Counted from the first letter of the stretch, positions 51,827 through 62,218 are shown. The stretch: DNA of 64,000 bases from Pseudomonadales bacterium (GCA_020062665.1 JAGUVW010000017.1:1-64000), one strand, 5' to 3'. Notes: generated by a model not told the origin, from the letters alone. Translations and numbers: made by a program.

Positions 51827-52485
51827 TGCTGGAACCCCGGCACTCCTTCGATACACCCACTCATCCCCAGCCGAGGGCACCCAAGGGATTCAGTCACATC
51901 AACCGTTACTGGGACAAAAGCCAGGGCGTGTTTGCGGCGAAGATTCTGCCGGGTGAATTCTATGTCAGTCTGGCGGGTGAAATGATCGTCACGGTGCTCG
52001 GTTCCTGTATTGCCGCCTGCGTGCGGGATCGGGTCAAAGGCGTGGGCGGAATGAATCATTTTATGCTGCCGATCCAGCGCGAAAATATGGGCAACGGCCC
52101 GGCCGTATTCAGTGAATCAGCCCGTTATGGCAACTGGGCCATGGAATACCTGATCAACGAGGTGCTGAAGAACGGCGGCGACAAACGCAATCTCGAAATC
52201 AAGATCTTCGGCGGTGGCCGGGTGCTCGAGAACATGCAGCAGATCGATGTGGGCCAAAAGAATATCGACTTCGTGCGTCACTTCATTGCCAACGAGTCAC
52301 TTTATCTGGCCGCCGAAGACGTGGGCGGCGTTTTCCCGCGCAAAGTGCTGTATTTTCCCGACACCGGTTCCGTGAAAGTGCGCAAGCTCAAGACTGTCCG
52401 CAACGACGTGGTCTTCGAGCGCGAACGCAATTACGCCAAATCCATCAACACACGTCCTGCCCAGGGCGACATCGAATTGTTCTGA
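51826..52485 (+). CDS. cheD: Chemoreceptor glutamine deamidase CheD
   Basis: A 219-residue CheD, which deamidates receptor glutamines. The catalytic region is visible: VTVLGSCIAACVRD with the nucleophilic Cys, GGMNHFMLP with the His, and later EIKIFGGGRV. AGGAG (51812-51816) lies 9 bases before ATG 51826. CheD is common in CheZ-less systems. Confidence 0.92.
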   Translation: MLEPRHSFDTPTHPQPRAPKGFSHINRYWDKSQGVFAAKILPGEFYVSLAGEMIVTVLGSCIAACVRDRVKGVGGMNHFMLPIQRENMGNGPAVFSESARYGNWAMEYLINEVLKNGGDKRNLEIKIFGGGRVLENMQQIDVGQKNIDFVRHFIANESLYLAAEDVGGVFPRKVLYFPDTGSVKVRKLKTVRNDVVFERERNYAKSINTRPAQGDIELF

Positions 52486-52497
52486 CGGGAAACCTCC

Positions 52498-53583
52498 ATG
52501 GTGGATGCTGGCAAGATCAAGGTGCTCGTGGTGGATGATTCGGCAGTCATCCGCCAGTTGCTGACCGAAATCATCAACGCACAGCCGGATATGGAAGTGG
52601 TCGGCACGGCGTCAGATCCGTTCATCGCCCGTGACAAGATCAAAAAGCTGTCCCCGGACGTGCTCACCCTCGATATCGAAATGCCGCGCATGGACGGCAT
52701 TACCTTTCTGCGCAACCTGATGCGTCTGCGGCCGATGCCGGTCATCATGATTTCGACGCTGACGGAAGTCGGGGCGGACATCACGCTCGAGGCACTGGAT
52801 ATCGGCGCGTTCGATTTCTTGCCCAAGCCTCGGGAAAACCTGGGCAAGGGGCTGGTGGAATATCAGGAGGAAATCACCCAGAAGATTCGCGCTGCGGCCA
52901 AGGCCAACGTTCTGCAGCTGGAGAAGAACAGCGAGCGGCAACGGGCTCCGGTGGTCAGCAAACCCACGTTGCGCGTGCCCGACTATGTGCCCAGATCCAA
53001 CGCGCTGGTGGCCATCGGCGCTTCCACCGGTGGCACCGAAGCGATCAAGGAAGTGTTGATCCGTCTGCCCGTCAACTGTCCGCCCGTGATCATCACCCAA
53101 CACATTCCCTCCCAGTTCAGCAAATCCTACGCCCAGCGCATGGACAACACCTGCGCCGTGCGTGTGCATGAAGCCACGCAGAACCAGAAACTGCTGCCAG
53201 GCAATGTCTACATCGCGCCGGGTGATTTCCATCTGCTGGTGCGCAAGGGCGTCGACGGCCTGTTCGTCCAGTTGAGCGACAGCGAGAAAGTCAATCTCCA
53301 TCGCCCGTCGGTGGACGTGATGTTCGATTCCCTCGTCAGCCTGGGAATGAGCACGGCAGTAGGCGTATTGCTGACTGGAATGGGCGCTGACGGCGCCCGT
53401 GGACTGCTGCGCTTGAAGGAAATGGGCTGCCATACCATCATCCAGGATCAGGACACCTCGGTAGTGTGGGGAATGCCGGGGGCAGCCTGGCAACTCAACG
53501 CCCATTGCGAAGTGACGCCGCTGGACGCCATCGCACACCGGCTCCTGACACTCACCAACCGCTCCAGAGCGAATGAAGCCTGA
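52498..53583 (+). CDS. cheB: Chemotaxis response regulator and protein-glutamate methylesterase CheB
   Basis: A 361-residue protein with a receiver (Asp13-Asp14, phosphorylated Asp59 in TLDIEMPRMDG) and a methylesterase domain whose triad is Ser176 in GASTGG, His202 in TQHIP and Asp298 in GMGADGARGL. It removes receptor methyl groups added by CheR2. The next gene overlaps its end by 11 bases. Confidence 0.95.
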   Translation: MVDAGKIKVLVVDDSAVIRQLLTEIINAQPDMEVVGTASDPFIARDKIKKLSPDVLTLDIEMPRMDGITFLRNLMRLRPMPVIMISTLTEVGADITLEALDIGAFDFLPKPRENLGKGLVEYQEEITQKIRAAAKANVLQLEKNSERQRAPVVSKPTLRVPDYVPRSNALVAIGASTGGTEAIKEVLIRLPVNCPPVIITQHIPSQFSKSYAQRMDNTCAVRVHEATQNQKLLPGNVYIAPGDFHLLVRKGVDGLFVQLSDSEKVNLHRPSVDVMFDSLVSLGMSTAVGVLLTGMGADGARGLLRLKEMGCHTIIQDQDTSVVWGMPGAAWQLNAHCEVTPLDAIAHRLLTLTNRSRANEA

Positions 53584-54505
53584 CGTGAACGCACACGACC
53601 TGCATGCCCGAAAGGCCCTCATGGCGGTTGCCCTGTGCAGCTCGGTTCTGGTGTTGCTGTTGCTGCACTTCGAAGGCATCAGTGCCGGCGCCATCATCAT
53701 GACCGTCATCACCTATCTGCTCTGGCTGCTGGCGGCCCGAGCCTCCCTGCGGGGTGAGTCTGCGATTGCCGATGCGCCAGTGCACGACTCCAACCCATTG
53801 CGCAGCGTGCCCGCGCAGGTGGAGCACAACCTCGATCACTACTACGCCCGTTTGCTGGCGAACCTGGAATTCGGCTGGGCCCGTTTTCAGCACGATCACG
53901 ACCACGCCCTGCACGCGCTGCACAATGTGGAACGCTCCCTCGATCGCGCCATCGATATTGCCGAAAGCACCGGCCTGCTGGCCAGCAACGCCCTGATGTC
54001 CGCAGCCCATTGCGGTGAGGTAGGACGGGGCTTCGTGTCGGTGTCGCGGGATCTGATCGGTATCAGCGAACAATCCCGCGAGGACCTTGGTCGCCTGCGT
54101 CGTATGGTGCGCAGCTTCGTGGCAGAACTGTCCTACTGCCGCCTGCTGGTGGAACATCCCCTCGAATTCTGGATGGTGTCGAGCGCCGGCCTGCCGATGA
54201 CAGAATTGGTCAAACTTCGTACGGAAGTGGAGCGGTTTCAGCGCGAACTGAATCTTATCGGTGATCGCTATCGACGCGCGCAACAGGCCGATGTCCGCTG
54301 GCTCCAGCTCGGTGACGCCATTCGCCGTCTGCTCAGTGAACTCATCAACACTCTGTATCAGCTTGAGTTGCACCTGCAGGATGTGTTATCAGATATGCGC
54401 CTGCTGCAACTGAGTCATGGAAAAGCCCGGCAAATTGTTGAAATAAAAGACAGAATGCCCGGGCAGACCGCTGCTGGCGAGCCCCTCCAAAAATTTATGT
54501 TCTAA
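53573..54505 (+). CDS. Membrane protein with an MCP-like hairpin motif
   Basis: A 310-residue protein that does not match a family I know. Two membrane helices near the N-terminus (about 14-33 and 36-56) are followed by a long soluble part predicted as helices. At about 148-165 it has GEVGRGFVSVSRDLIGISEQS, which resembles the GRGFAVVADEVR tip of chemoreceptors. There is no sensory domain and no clear methylation helices. It overlaps cheB by 11 bases, so it is translationally linked to the chemotaxis operon. It may be a degenerate receptor or a kinase-binding partner; the resemblance could also be chance. Confidence 0.65.
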   Translation: MKPDVNAHDLHARKALMAVALCSSVLVLLLLHFEGISAGAIIMTVITYLLWLLAARASLRGESAIADAPVHDSNPLRSVPAQVEHNLDHYYARLLANLEFGWARFQHDHDHALHALHNVERSLDRAIDIAESTGLLASNALMSAAHCGEVGRGFVSVSRDLIGISEQSREDLGRLRRMVRSFVAELSYCRLLVEHPLEFWMVSSAGLPMTELVKLRTEVERFQRELNLIGDRYRRAQQADVRWLQLGDAIRRLLSELINTLYQLELHLQDVLSDMRLLQLSHGKARQIVEIKDRMPGQTAAGEPLQKFMF

Positions 54506-54562
54506 ATTTTATTGGCGCGGCAAATATAGTCTATGCTCTTAATTAATGGACGTTTTTTAGCG

Positions 54563-54580
54563 GCCCTTGCGGGCGTTTTT
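54563..54580 (+). terminator. Weak hairpin with T tract before hsbA
   Basis: GCCC (54563-54566), loop TTGC, GGGC (54571-54574), G and TTTTT. The stem is short, so termination of the che operon is only moderately likely. Confidence 0.45.
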
Positions 54581-54617
54581 ACTATTCAAGGCAACTTGTT
54601 TTTTTGAGGTGTAGATA

Positions 54618-54920
54618 ATGGCGATTTGGTCTACTGAAGCCTCCTCGGGTGAACTGACAATCAAGATACAGGGTCGTTTCGATTTCAGCGCTCACCAGGA
54701 ATTCCGAGACGCATACGAAAAAGTTTCCGAAGAGCCCAAGGCGTATATCGTGGACATGAAAGAAACTACTTACCTGGACAGCTCTGCACTGGGCATGTTG
54801 CTGTTGCTGCGGGATCATGCCGGCGGCGACAATTCCAATATCGAAATCATCAACTGCAATCCGGACGTGAAAAAGATCCTCACGATTTCGAATTTCGAGC
54901 AGTTGTTCACCATCCGTTGA
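54618..54920 (+). CDS. hsbA: Anti-anti-sigma factor HsbA (STAS domain)
   Basis: A 100-residue STAS protein. The phosphorylation motif is YLDSSALGM with Ser56, the same position as the regulatory Ser of Pseudomonas HsbA, which binds FlgM or the cyclase HsbD depending on phosphorylation. hsbR and hptB follow in the same order as in Pseudomonas. FlgM is encoded at 6719. Confidence 0.88.
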   Translation: MAIWSTEASSGELTIKIQGRFDFSAHQEFRDAYEKVSEEPKAYIVDMKETTYLDSSALGMLLLLRDHAGGDNSNIEIINCNPDVKKILTISNFEQLFTIR

Positions 54921-54968
54921 GTTTGCACTCTGCACCTGCCGCAAGGTGGGTGCAGAGCCTGCCTCGCC

Positions 54969-56714
54969 ATGATCAACGGCACCTCCTCTATCGCCCCCCT
55001 GGAAGAACCGCAGGAACAGCTGCGCATCCTGATTGCGGACGACAACGACTCTGATCGCCTGATCCTGCAAACCATCGTGCGCAAGGAAGGCCACACGGTC
55101 TATACCGCGCGTGATGGTCAGGAAGCCATCGATATTTTCCGTCAGGAATCGCCGGATATCGTGCTGCTGGATGCCTTGATGCCCAATGTGGACGGTTTCG
55201 AAGCGGCCCGTACCATCAAGCAGCTGGCGGGCGACAATCTGGTGCCCATCATCTTTCTCACCTCCTTGCGGGACGCCACCTCGCTGGCAGACTGTCTGGC
55301 AGCCGGTGGACTCGACTTTCTCAGCAAGCCCTACAACCGCATCATTCTGCAGGCCAAGATCAAGGCCTTCGCCAGCATGCGTCGCCTGCATGAAACCGTG
55401 CAGCGCCAGCGCGACGAGATATCCCTGCACAACGACCGCCTGATCCACGAACAGGAAGTGGCAAAGCAGGTGTTCGACAACATTGCGCACCCCGGCTGTA
55501 TCGACGCGCCCAACATCAAATACCTGCTGTCGCCCATGGCAGTGTTCAACGGCGATCTGGTGCTGGCCTCGCGCAAGCCTTCCGGCGGCATGTTCGTGTT
55601 CCTGGGGGATTTCACCGGTCATGGTCTGCCAGCGGCCATCGGTGCCATGCCGGTGTCAGAAATCTTCTATGGAATGGCGCAGAAAGGTTTCTCGCTGCAG
55701 GACGTGCTGCGGGAGATCAACAAAAAGCTCAAGCGCATCTTGCCGGTGGGTGTGTTCTGCTGCGCCTGCATGGTGGATCTGAGTTTCCGCAAGCGTTCTG
55801 CCGAAATCTGGGTGGGCGGGCTGCCGGATGTGCTGGTCTACCGCAAGAATTCCCGCGAGGTGGAATGCCTGCCGTCCCGTCACCTGCCGCTGGGCGTGGT
55901 GGACAATGATCGCTTCAAGACCGAGACCACCGTGATCCCGCTGGAACTGGGCGACCGGATTTTCCTGTGGTCCGACGGCATCATCGAAGCCAGCAACGAT
56001 CAGGGCGAAATGTTCGGCGAAGAGCGCGTGCGCCAGGTCATTGCCAGGACTGAAAACCAGGATCAGATTTTTTCCGCCATCGAAGCCGCCGTGGAAAAAC
56101 ATGCCGGCCGGGGCGAGCAGGATGACGACTACACCATGGTGGAAGTATCCATGGTAAACGAGGAAGACGTGGGGGAATATTTCGCCGAGCGCGGCAAATC
56201 GTTCCTGGCAGGCGGCCCCAAGGACTGGAGCATGACCTATGAACTGCGCCCCCAGACCCTGCGCGAGTTCAATCCATTGCCGCTGATCACACATCTGCTG
56301 ATGGAAGTGCCTGGCCTGCGCCCGCACAGCGGCAAGATCTATACGATCCTGTCAGAACTGTATTCCAATGCGCTGGAGCACGGCGTGCTGGGATTGAAAT
56401 CCGATCTCAAGGCATCCGCCGACGGCTTTGCGCGTTATTATATGGAGCGGACACAAAAGCTCTCGGATCTCTACGAGGGTGCGGTGAAATTTCTCATCGA
56501 TCATCATCCCGTGCAGGATGGTGGTGTGCTCACAATCGTGGTCGAGGACACGGGCCCCGGATTCGATTTCCAGGCCAAGGAAAGCGCCGAGCACAAAACG
56601 GAAGGTTACAGTGGCCGGGGTATTCCGCTGATTCGTACCATGTGCCGCTCCGTGCGATACCTGCCGCCAGGCAATAAAGTGGAAGTGGTTTTCGATTGGC
56701 ACGTTGATGTTTGA
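54969..56714 (+). CDS. hsbR: Response regulator HsbR: receiver, PP2C phosphatase and kinase-like ATPase
   Basis: A 581-residue switch protein. Receiver about 18-135 with phosphorylated Asp68 in VLLDALMPNVDG; SpoIIE/PP2C phosphatase about 185-395 with metal-site Asp214 in LGDFTGHGLPAA and DDDYTMVEVS; an anti-sigma-type HATPase domain about 425-575 with LYSNALEHGVLG and EDTGPGFDF. The dual phosphatase/kinase outputs set the phosphorylation of HsbA. It is phosphorylated through HptB, the next gene. Confidence 0.9.
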   Translation: MINGTSSIAPLEEPQEQLRILIADDNDSDRLILQTIVRKEGHTVYTARDGQEAIDIFRQESPDIVLLDALMPNVDGFEAARTIKQLAGDNLVPIIFLTSLRDATSLADCLAAGGLDFLSKPYNRIILQAKIKAFASMRRLHETVQRQRDEISLHNDRLIHEQEVAKQVFDNIAHPGCIDAPNIKYLLSPMAVFNGDLVLASRKPSGGMFVFLGDFTGHGLPAAIGAMPVSEIFYGMAQKGFSLQDVLREINKKLKRILPVGVFCCACMVDLSFRKRSAEIWVGGLPDVLVYRKNSREVECLPSRHLPLGVVDNDRFKTETTVIPLELGDRIFLWSDGIIEASNDQGEMFGEERVRQVIARTENQDQIFSAIEAAVEKHAGRGEQDDDYTMVEVSMVNEEDVGEYFAERGKSFLAGGPKDWSMTYELRPQTLREFNPLPLITHLLMEVPGLRPHSGKIYTILSELYSNALEHGVLGLKSDLKASADGFARYYMERTQKLSDLYEGAVKFLIDHHPVQDGGVLTIVVEDTGPGFDFQAKESAEHKTEGYSGRGIPLIRTMCRSVRYLPPGNKVEVVFDWHVDV

Positions 56715-56777
56715 TCGTGACACGAGTGTTAATGCAGTCGTTTAACGGATCCGGCTGGATCCACAAGGGAACTCACT

Positions 56778-57125
56778 ATGACAGCGAATCCGGAACATCA
56801 TATCGATATCGGCGCTCTGCAGGATCTGAAAGAGATCATGGAAAGCGAGTTCGAGACGTTGATCAATACGTTCGTCCTGGATTCTTCCAACAAGCTCGAT
56901 GAACTGGCGGTTGCTATCGCTGGCCGCGATGCAGACAGCCTGCGCAAGATCGCCCACAGCCTTAAAGGTTCGTCCAGCAACATCTGTGCGGGGGCGCTGT
57001 CAGAGCTGGCGCGGCAGCTGGAGTTCATGGGCAAGGAAGGAACGACCGACGGCGCTGCCGCCATCCTGGCGCAGCTGAAAGTCGAGTTCGATGTGGTGAG
57101 AGGGATTCTGGAAAAAAGCCTCTGA
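56778..57125 (+). CDS. hptB: Histidine phosphotransfer protein HptB
   Basis: A 115-residue four-helix Hpt protein. The phosphorylated His is His60 in IAHSLKGSSSNICA. In Pseudomonas HptB takes phosphate from several hybrid sensor kinases and passes it to HsbR, so the sensor kinases here are expected outside the window. The ATG has AAGGG about 8 bases ahead. Confidence 0.9.
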   Translation: MTANPEHHIDIGALQDLKEIMESEFETLINTFVLDSSNKLDELAVAIAGRDADSLRKIAHSLKGSSSNICAGALSELARQLEFMGKEGTTDGAAAILAQLKVEFDVVRGILEKSL

Positions 57126-57145
57126 TCCCTCCTGGTGAGGAGGGA
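57126..57145 (+). terminator. Hairpin directly after hptB
   Basis: TCCCTCCT (57126-57133), loop GGTG, AGGAGGGA (57138-57145), a perfect 8-bp stem that begins at the base after the stop. There is no T tract, so it may be a Rho-assisted end or an mRNA stabiliser. Confidence 0.45.
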
Positions 57146-57260
57146 GTGGCCGGGTGGGTTGTCGGTGCTTGCGCGTCTGCGCAGGGTGTGGGTTTTTCGC
57201 GTTGGTGTGGATGTTGATAGTTACACCGATAACCGGCGGGGCCCAGCCACTCTCATTCGG

Positions 57261-57776
57261 TCAGATGAATTCCCGGTATTTTTCGTCTTCTCCTTCAAAG
57301 CTGGCTTCCAGATGACGGGTGTTCATTACTTCCCGTACCTTGTTTTCCTGTTGCGGTGTGTAGGTATCGAGCATCAGCAGTGTGTCGCCCTGCTCGATGG
57401 CCTCGTGGAAGCGTGCGATGTGGTGGTTGTCGTGTGAAATGCCCACAATGCCGCCGGTCCAGGCCCCAAAGAACGCAAAGATGCCACACACGAATGCAAA
57501 CAGCATGAAGTTCATGTGCGGCCCCAGTTCCGATGTCATCAGGTAGAGCGCAAACAGCACGCCCACACCCAAACCGATCATGCCGCCATAAAACCCGCTG
57601 TGCTGCAGATCCCGTTCCTGAAAAACGGACGCGGTATGCACGTTGGATAGCTGCAGATTGGCTTGATCCCGGCTCAGAAAATGGAGTTGGCCGTTGTCCA
57701 GGCCTGCCAGTTGCAAATCATCGGAAATGGAGCGGGCATGTTGAGTGCCGCGAAAAAGATAATACAAACGCTTCAT
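57261..57776 (-). CDS. Small membrane protein of unknown function
   Basis: A 171-residue protein with a soluble N-terminal part (about 1-58), two membrane helices (about 62-81 and 88-113, both Gly-rich, with GGMIGLGVGVLF and GGIVGI) and a soluble acidic tail with HDNHHIARFHEAIEQGD. No family can be named. GGGAGG is the ribosome site, about 10 bases ahead. It stands alone between hptB (convergent) and ychJ. Confidence 0.7.
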   Translation of the reverse strand: MKRLYYLFRGTQHARSISDDLQLAGLDNGQLHFLSRDQANLQLSNVHTASVFQERDLQHSGFYGGMIGLGVGVLFALYLMTSELGPHMNFMLFAFVCGIFAFFGAWTGGIVGISHDNHHIARFHEAIEQGDTLLMLDTYTPQQENKVREVMNTRHLEASFEGEDEKYREFI

Positions 57777-57936
57777 ATGACATTGGCCTCCCTGTCGTCA
57801 CATGTGCGTTAACTATCGTGCAAACCCTGCCACTTGTGTAATGGTAATTCGTCATTAACAGGCAACTTGCTATAGCGGAAGGTCGCTAAAATCGGCCAGG
57901 GAATGATCGTCGTGCAGTTTGGTTTTAATCGCCGCT

Positions 57937-57960
57937 CAGCGCGTTATTAAAAACGCGCTG
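57937..57960. terminator. Hairpin after ychJ
   Basis: CAGCGCGTT (57937-57945), loop ATTAAA, AACGCGCTG (57952-57960), a perfect 9-bp stem just past the ychJ stop. It has no T tract on the minus strand (only ATTTT on the plus strand), so strength is uncertain. The rest of 57777-57936 shows no gene. Confidence 0.5.
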
Positions 57961-57977
57961 ATTTTCGCCTGTATGAA

Positions 57978-58448
57978 TTAGCCGTGACACTTCTTGAATT
58001 TTTTTCCGCTGCCGCACCAGCAGGGGTCATTTCGCCCTGGGCTTTTTGCCGGCAACATCTCTCCGTCCACATACAGCCATTGGCCGTTTTCCCGCACGAA
58101 GCGTGAGCGTTCATGCAGCTGTCCTTTGCGCTGGCCACTGCGGAAGTGCGCGATGAATTCCACTGCGCCCTGATTGTCCTGCGCCGTACCTGCATCGCGT
58201 GCCACTATGTTCAGGCCTTCCCAGTGCGTGTCGCGAAAACTTTGTTCGAGCGCAGCGCGTTCATCCGCCCGGTGCTTGTCAGGGTGAAGCGTGGCCAGCA
58301 GATAGTCGGCCATGCCAAGCGCGAACGCACTGTAGCGCGAACGCATGAGTGCTTCGGCGGTATCGGGGCGGACCTGCTGGCGGTGAAAGCGGCCACAACA
58401 ATCGTCATAGGCGAGCGGAAGTCCGCAGGGGCAGCGCTCTGGGTTCAT
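57978..58448 (-). CDS. ychJ: YchJ-family SEC-C motif protein
   Basis: A 156-residue protein with two Cys-rich ends: N-terminal CPCGLPLAYDDCCGRFH and C-terminal SEC-C zinc motif CWCGSGKKFKKCHG. The middle is the YchJ NTF2-like fold (RYSAFALGMADYLLATLHP). ATG at 58448 was chosen because GGAG is about 8 bases ahead; a longer frame exists but has no site. The function of the family is not established. Confidence 0.88.
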   Translation of the reverse strand: MNPERCPCGLPLAYDDCCGRFHRQQVRPDTAEALMRSRYSAFALGMADYLLATLHPDKHRADERAALEQSFRDTHWEGLNIVARDAGTAQDNQGAVEFIAHFRSGQRKGQLHERSRFVRENGQWLYVDGEMLPAKSPGRNDPCWCGSGKKFKKCHG

Positions 58449-58524
58449 TCTTTGTGCTCCTGGAGGCAGACGGGGCAGGTTGGCAATGGCCAGTTGCAGC
58501 TGGAAAATGAGCCGCTTTGTTCTG

Positions 58525-58545
58525 GACCTTTGTGACTCAAAGGTC
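58525..58545. promoter_or_regulatory. Perfect dyad GACCTTTG-5-CAAAGGTC upstream of ychJ
   Basis: GACCTTTG (58525-58532), TGACT, CAAAGGTC (58538-58545), about 80 bases before ychJ. A candidate operator for an unknown regulator; it does not match the E. coli FadR site. Confidence 0.45.
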
Positions 58546-58648
58546 ACTTGGTTGCAGAAGACGATTTTATGTCTTTGCCACGCAGATTGCCTGCTTCCAC
58601 CCCCAAAGAACTTGCCAAAGACAGTGGGAATGGGCAGTATGCCAACAC

Positions 58649-58668
58649 TTTCAAACTATCGTTTGAAA
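58649..58668. promoter_or_regulatory. PsrA-type operator of fadBA
   Basis: TTTCAAAC (58649-58656), TATC, GTTTGAAA (58661-58668), a perfect 8-bp dyad. It matches the published PsrA motif (G/C)AAAC-N2-4-GTTT(G/C). PsrA is a TetR-type repressor released by long-chain acyl-CoA and controls fadBA in Pseudomonas. Confidence 0.72.
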
Positions 58669-58690
58669 CGATTTAACAGTCACAATCGTT
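58667..58690. promoter_or_regulatory. Second dyad overlapping the PsrA-type site
   Basis: AACGATT (58667-58673), 10 bases, AATCGTT (58684-58690), a perfect 7-bp dyad that shares two bases with the PsrA-type operator. The rest of the 304-bp ychJ-fadB gap shows no gene; GATCCGGGC is repeated near 58700. Confidence 0.4.
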
Positions 58691-58752
58691 CAGGTTGATC
58701 CGGGCCGGCGGGCGCTGATCCGGGCACCAGATCCAGTGCGGGAGAAACGTTG

Positions 58753-60900
58753 ATGATATACGAAGGAAAAGCCATTACGGTCAAACCGTTGCAAGATGGC
58801 ATCGTCGAACTGAATTTTGATCTTCAGGGCGAGTCGGTGAACAAGTTCAACCGCCAGACGGTGGAAGAACTGGGCGCTGCCGCTGAAGCATTGAAAGGCA
58901 ACAGCTCCATCAAAGGCATGATCGTCACCAGCGCCAAGTCCGTGTTCATCGTCGGCGCCGACATCACCGAATTCACCGACATGTTCAAGCTGCCGGAAGA
59001 AGATATCGCTGGCTGGTGCTTGAAGTCCAACAAGGCGTTCAACGCCATCGAAGATCTGCCGTTCCCCACTGTTACCGCCATCAACGGCATCGCGCTGGGT
59101 GGTGGTCTGGAAATGTGTCTTGCAACGGATTACCGCGTCATGTCCAGCAAGGCTGAAGTGGGTCTGCCGGAAGTGAAGCTGGGCCTGTTCCCAGGCTTCG
59201 GCGGCACCGTGCGCATGCCGCGCCTGATCGGTGTCGATAACGCCGTGGAGTGGATTGCTGCCGGTGGCCAGCACAAGGCAGCCAAGGCCATCAAGGATGG
59301 CGTGGTGGATGCGGTGGTTGAACCAGGCAAGGAACGTGACGCCGCGATTGCGCTGGTGAAAGAATGCATCGAAGGCAAGATCGATTACAAAGCCCGCCGC
59401 CTGGAAAAACAGAGCCCGCTGAAACTGCCGCCGATGGAAAACATGATGGCGTTCCAGACCTGCACCGCGATGGTGATGCAGCAGGCTGGCCGCAATTTCC
59501 CGGCACCCGTTGCAGCCGTGCAGGCCATGCAGCAGCACGCAGGCATGAAGCGTGATCAGGCGCTGGAAGTGGAAGCCAAGGGTTTCGCCAAAATCGCCAA
59601 GACCGCTGTCGCGACTTCCCTGGTGGGCATCTTCCTGAATGACCAGGTGCTGAAGAAAGTCGCCAGCAAGTGGGAAAAGCAAGCCAAGCCGATCAATCAG
59701 GCTGCTGTGCTGGGCGCCGGCATCATGGGTGGCGGTATCGCTTACCAGTCGGCTTCCAAGGGCACGCCGATCATCATGAAGGATATCGCGGACAAAGCAC
59801 TGGATCTGGGCATGTCCGAAGCCTCCAAACTGCTGTCCAAGGCGCTGGAAAAGGGCAAGATTGATGGCGTGAAATTCGGCAAGACCCTGTCGGCCATTCG
59901 CCCGACGCTGAACTACGGTGATTTCGGTGGTGTGGATATCGTGGTCGAGGCGGTCGTCGAGAACGTCAAGATCAAGCAGTCCGTGCTGGCAGATGTGGAA
60001 AAGCAGGTGAAGCCGGGCACCATTCTGGCGTCCAACACCTCCACCATCTCCATTACCAAGCTGGCAGAAGCGCTGCAGCATCCGGAAAATTTCGTGGGCA
60101 TGCACTTCTTCAATCCGGTGCACATGATGCCGCTGGTGGAAGTTATTCGTGGTGCCAAGTCCTCTGACGAAGCGGTCGCAACCACGGTTGCCTACGCCAA
60201 GAAAATGGGCAAGACCCCGGTTGTCGTCAACGACTGCCCGGGCTTCCTGGTGAACCGCGTGCTGTTCCCGTATTTCGGTGGTTTCGGCATGATGCTGCGC
60301 GACGGCGCCGACTTCCAGAAGATCGACAAGGTCATGGAAAAGTTCGGCTGGCCGATGGGCCCCGCGTACCTGATGGACGTGGTGGGTATCGACACCGGCG
60401 TGCACGCAGCTGCGGTGATGGCAGAAGGCTTCCCGGATCGCATGAAGCATGACTACAAGGATGCGTCCGAAGTCATGTTCGAGAACAAGCGTTTCGGGCA
60501 GAAGAACGGTATCGGTTTCTACAAGTATGAAACCGACAAGAAGGGCAAGCCGAAGAAAGTGGTCGACCAGACAACCTACGATCTGATCAAGCCTCACGTG
60601 GCAGCCAGCAAGGAATTCGACGATCAGACCATCATCGATCGCCTGATGATCCCGATGGCGCTGGAACTGGTGCGCTGCCTGGAAGAAAACATCGTGTCCT
60701 CTGTGGCTGACGCCGACATGGCGCTGGTCATGGGAATCGGCTTCCCGCCGTTCCGTGGTGGCGCACTGCGTTACATCGATTCCATCGGTGTGAAGGCGTT
60801 TGTCGAACTGTGCGACAAGTACAAAGATCTGGGCGGTCTGTACCAGCCCACTGCCAGGCTGCGTGAAATGGCAGCCAAAGGCGAATCTTTCTACCAGTAA
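58753..60900 (+). CDS. fadB: Fatty acid oxidation complex alpha subunit FadB
   Basis: A 715-residue multifunctional enzyme: enoyl-CoA hydratase/isomerase at about 1-190 with the two catalytic Glu at 120 (GGGLEMC) and 140 (GLPEVKLG), and 3-hydroxyacyl-CoA dehydrogenase at about 315-715 with the NAD loop [13 protein letters not shown] and the catalytic-His segment [18 protein letters not shown] (58741-58744) lies 8 bases before the ATG. fadA follows after 27 bases; the two form the alpha2-beta2 complex. Confidence 0.96.
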   Translation: MIYEGKAITVKPLQDGIVELNFDLQGESVNKFNRQTVEELGAAAEALKGNSSIKGMIVTSAKSVFIVGADITEFTDMFKLPEEDIAGWCLKSNKAFNAIEDLPFPTVTAINGIALGGGLEMCLATDYRVMSSKAEVGLPEVKLGLFPGFGGTVRMPRLIGVDNAVEWIAAGGQHKAAKAIKDGVVDAVVEPGKERDAAIALVKECIEGKIDYKARRLEKQSPLKLPPMENMMAFQTCTAMVMQQAGRNFPAPVAAVQAMQQHAGMKRDQALEVEAKGFAKIAKTAVATSLVGIFLNDQVLKKVASKWEKQAKPINQAAVLGAGIMGGGIAYQSASKGTPIIMKDIADKALDLGMSEASKLLSKALEKGKIDGVKFGKTLSAIRPTLNYGDFGGVDIVVEAVVENVKIKQSVLADVEKQVKPGTILASNTSTISITKLAEALQHPENFVGMHFFNPVHMMPLVEVIRGAKSSDEAVATTVAYAKKMGKTPVVVNDCPGFLVNRVLFPYFGGFGMMLRDGADFQKIDKVMEKFGWPMGPAYLMDVVGIDTGVHAAAVMAEGFPDRMKHDYKDASEVMFENKRFGQKNGIGFYKYETDKKGKPKKVVDQTTYDLIKPHVAASKEFDDQTIIDRLMIPMALELVRCLEENIVSSVADADMALVMGIGFPPFRGGALRYIDSIGVKAFVELCDKYKDLGGLYQPTARLREMAAKGESFYQ

Positions 60901-62103
<1,203 letters not shown>

Positions 62104-62132
62104 GAACTCGCTTCGACCGTCAAAGCCCCGGA

Positions 62133-62165
62133 AGCCCGAACCACCCCAAATGGTTCGGGCTTTTT
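62133..62165 (+). terminator. Terminator of fadBA
   Basis: AGCCCGAACCA (62133-62143), loop CCCCAAA, TGGTTCGGGCT (62151-62161), then TTTTT. Perfect 11-bp stem. Confidence 0.95.
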
Positions 62166-62218
62166 CTTTGCCTTATACTTTCCTGACACCCTTCAGAACA
62201 ACAACCCAAGGACACGGC

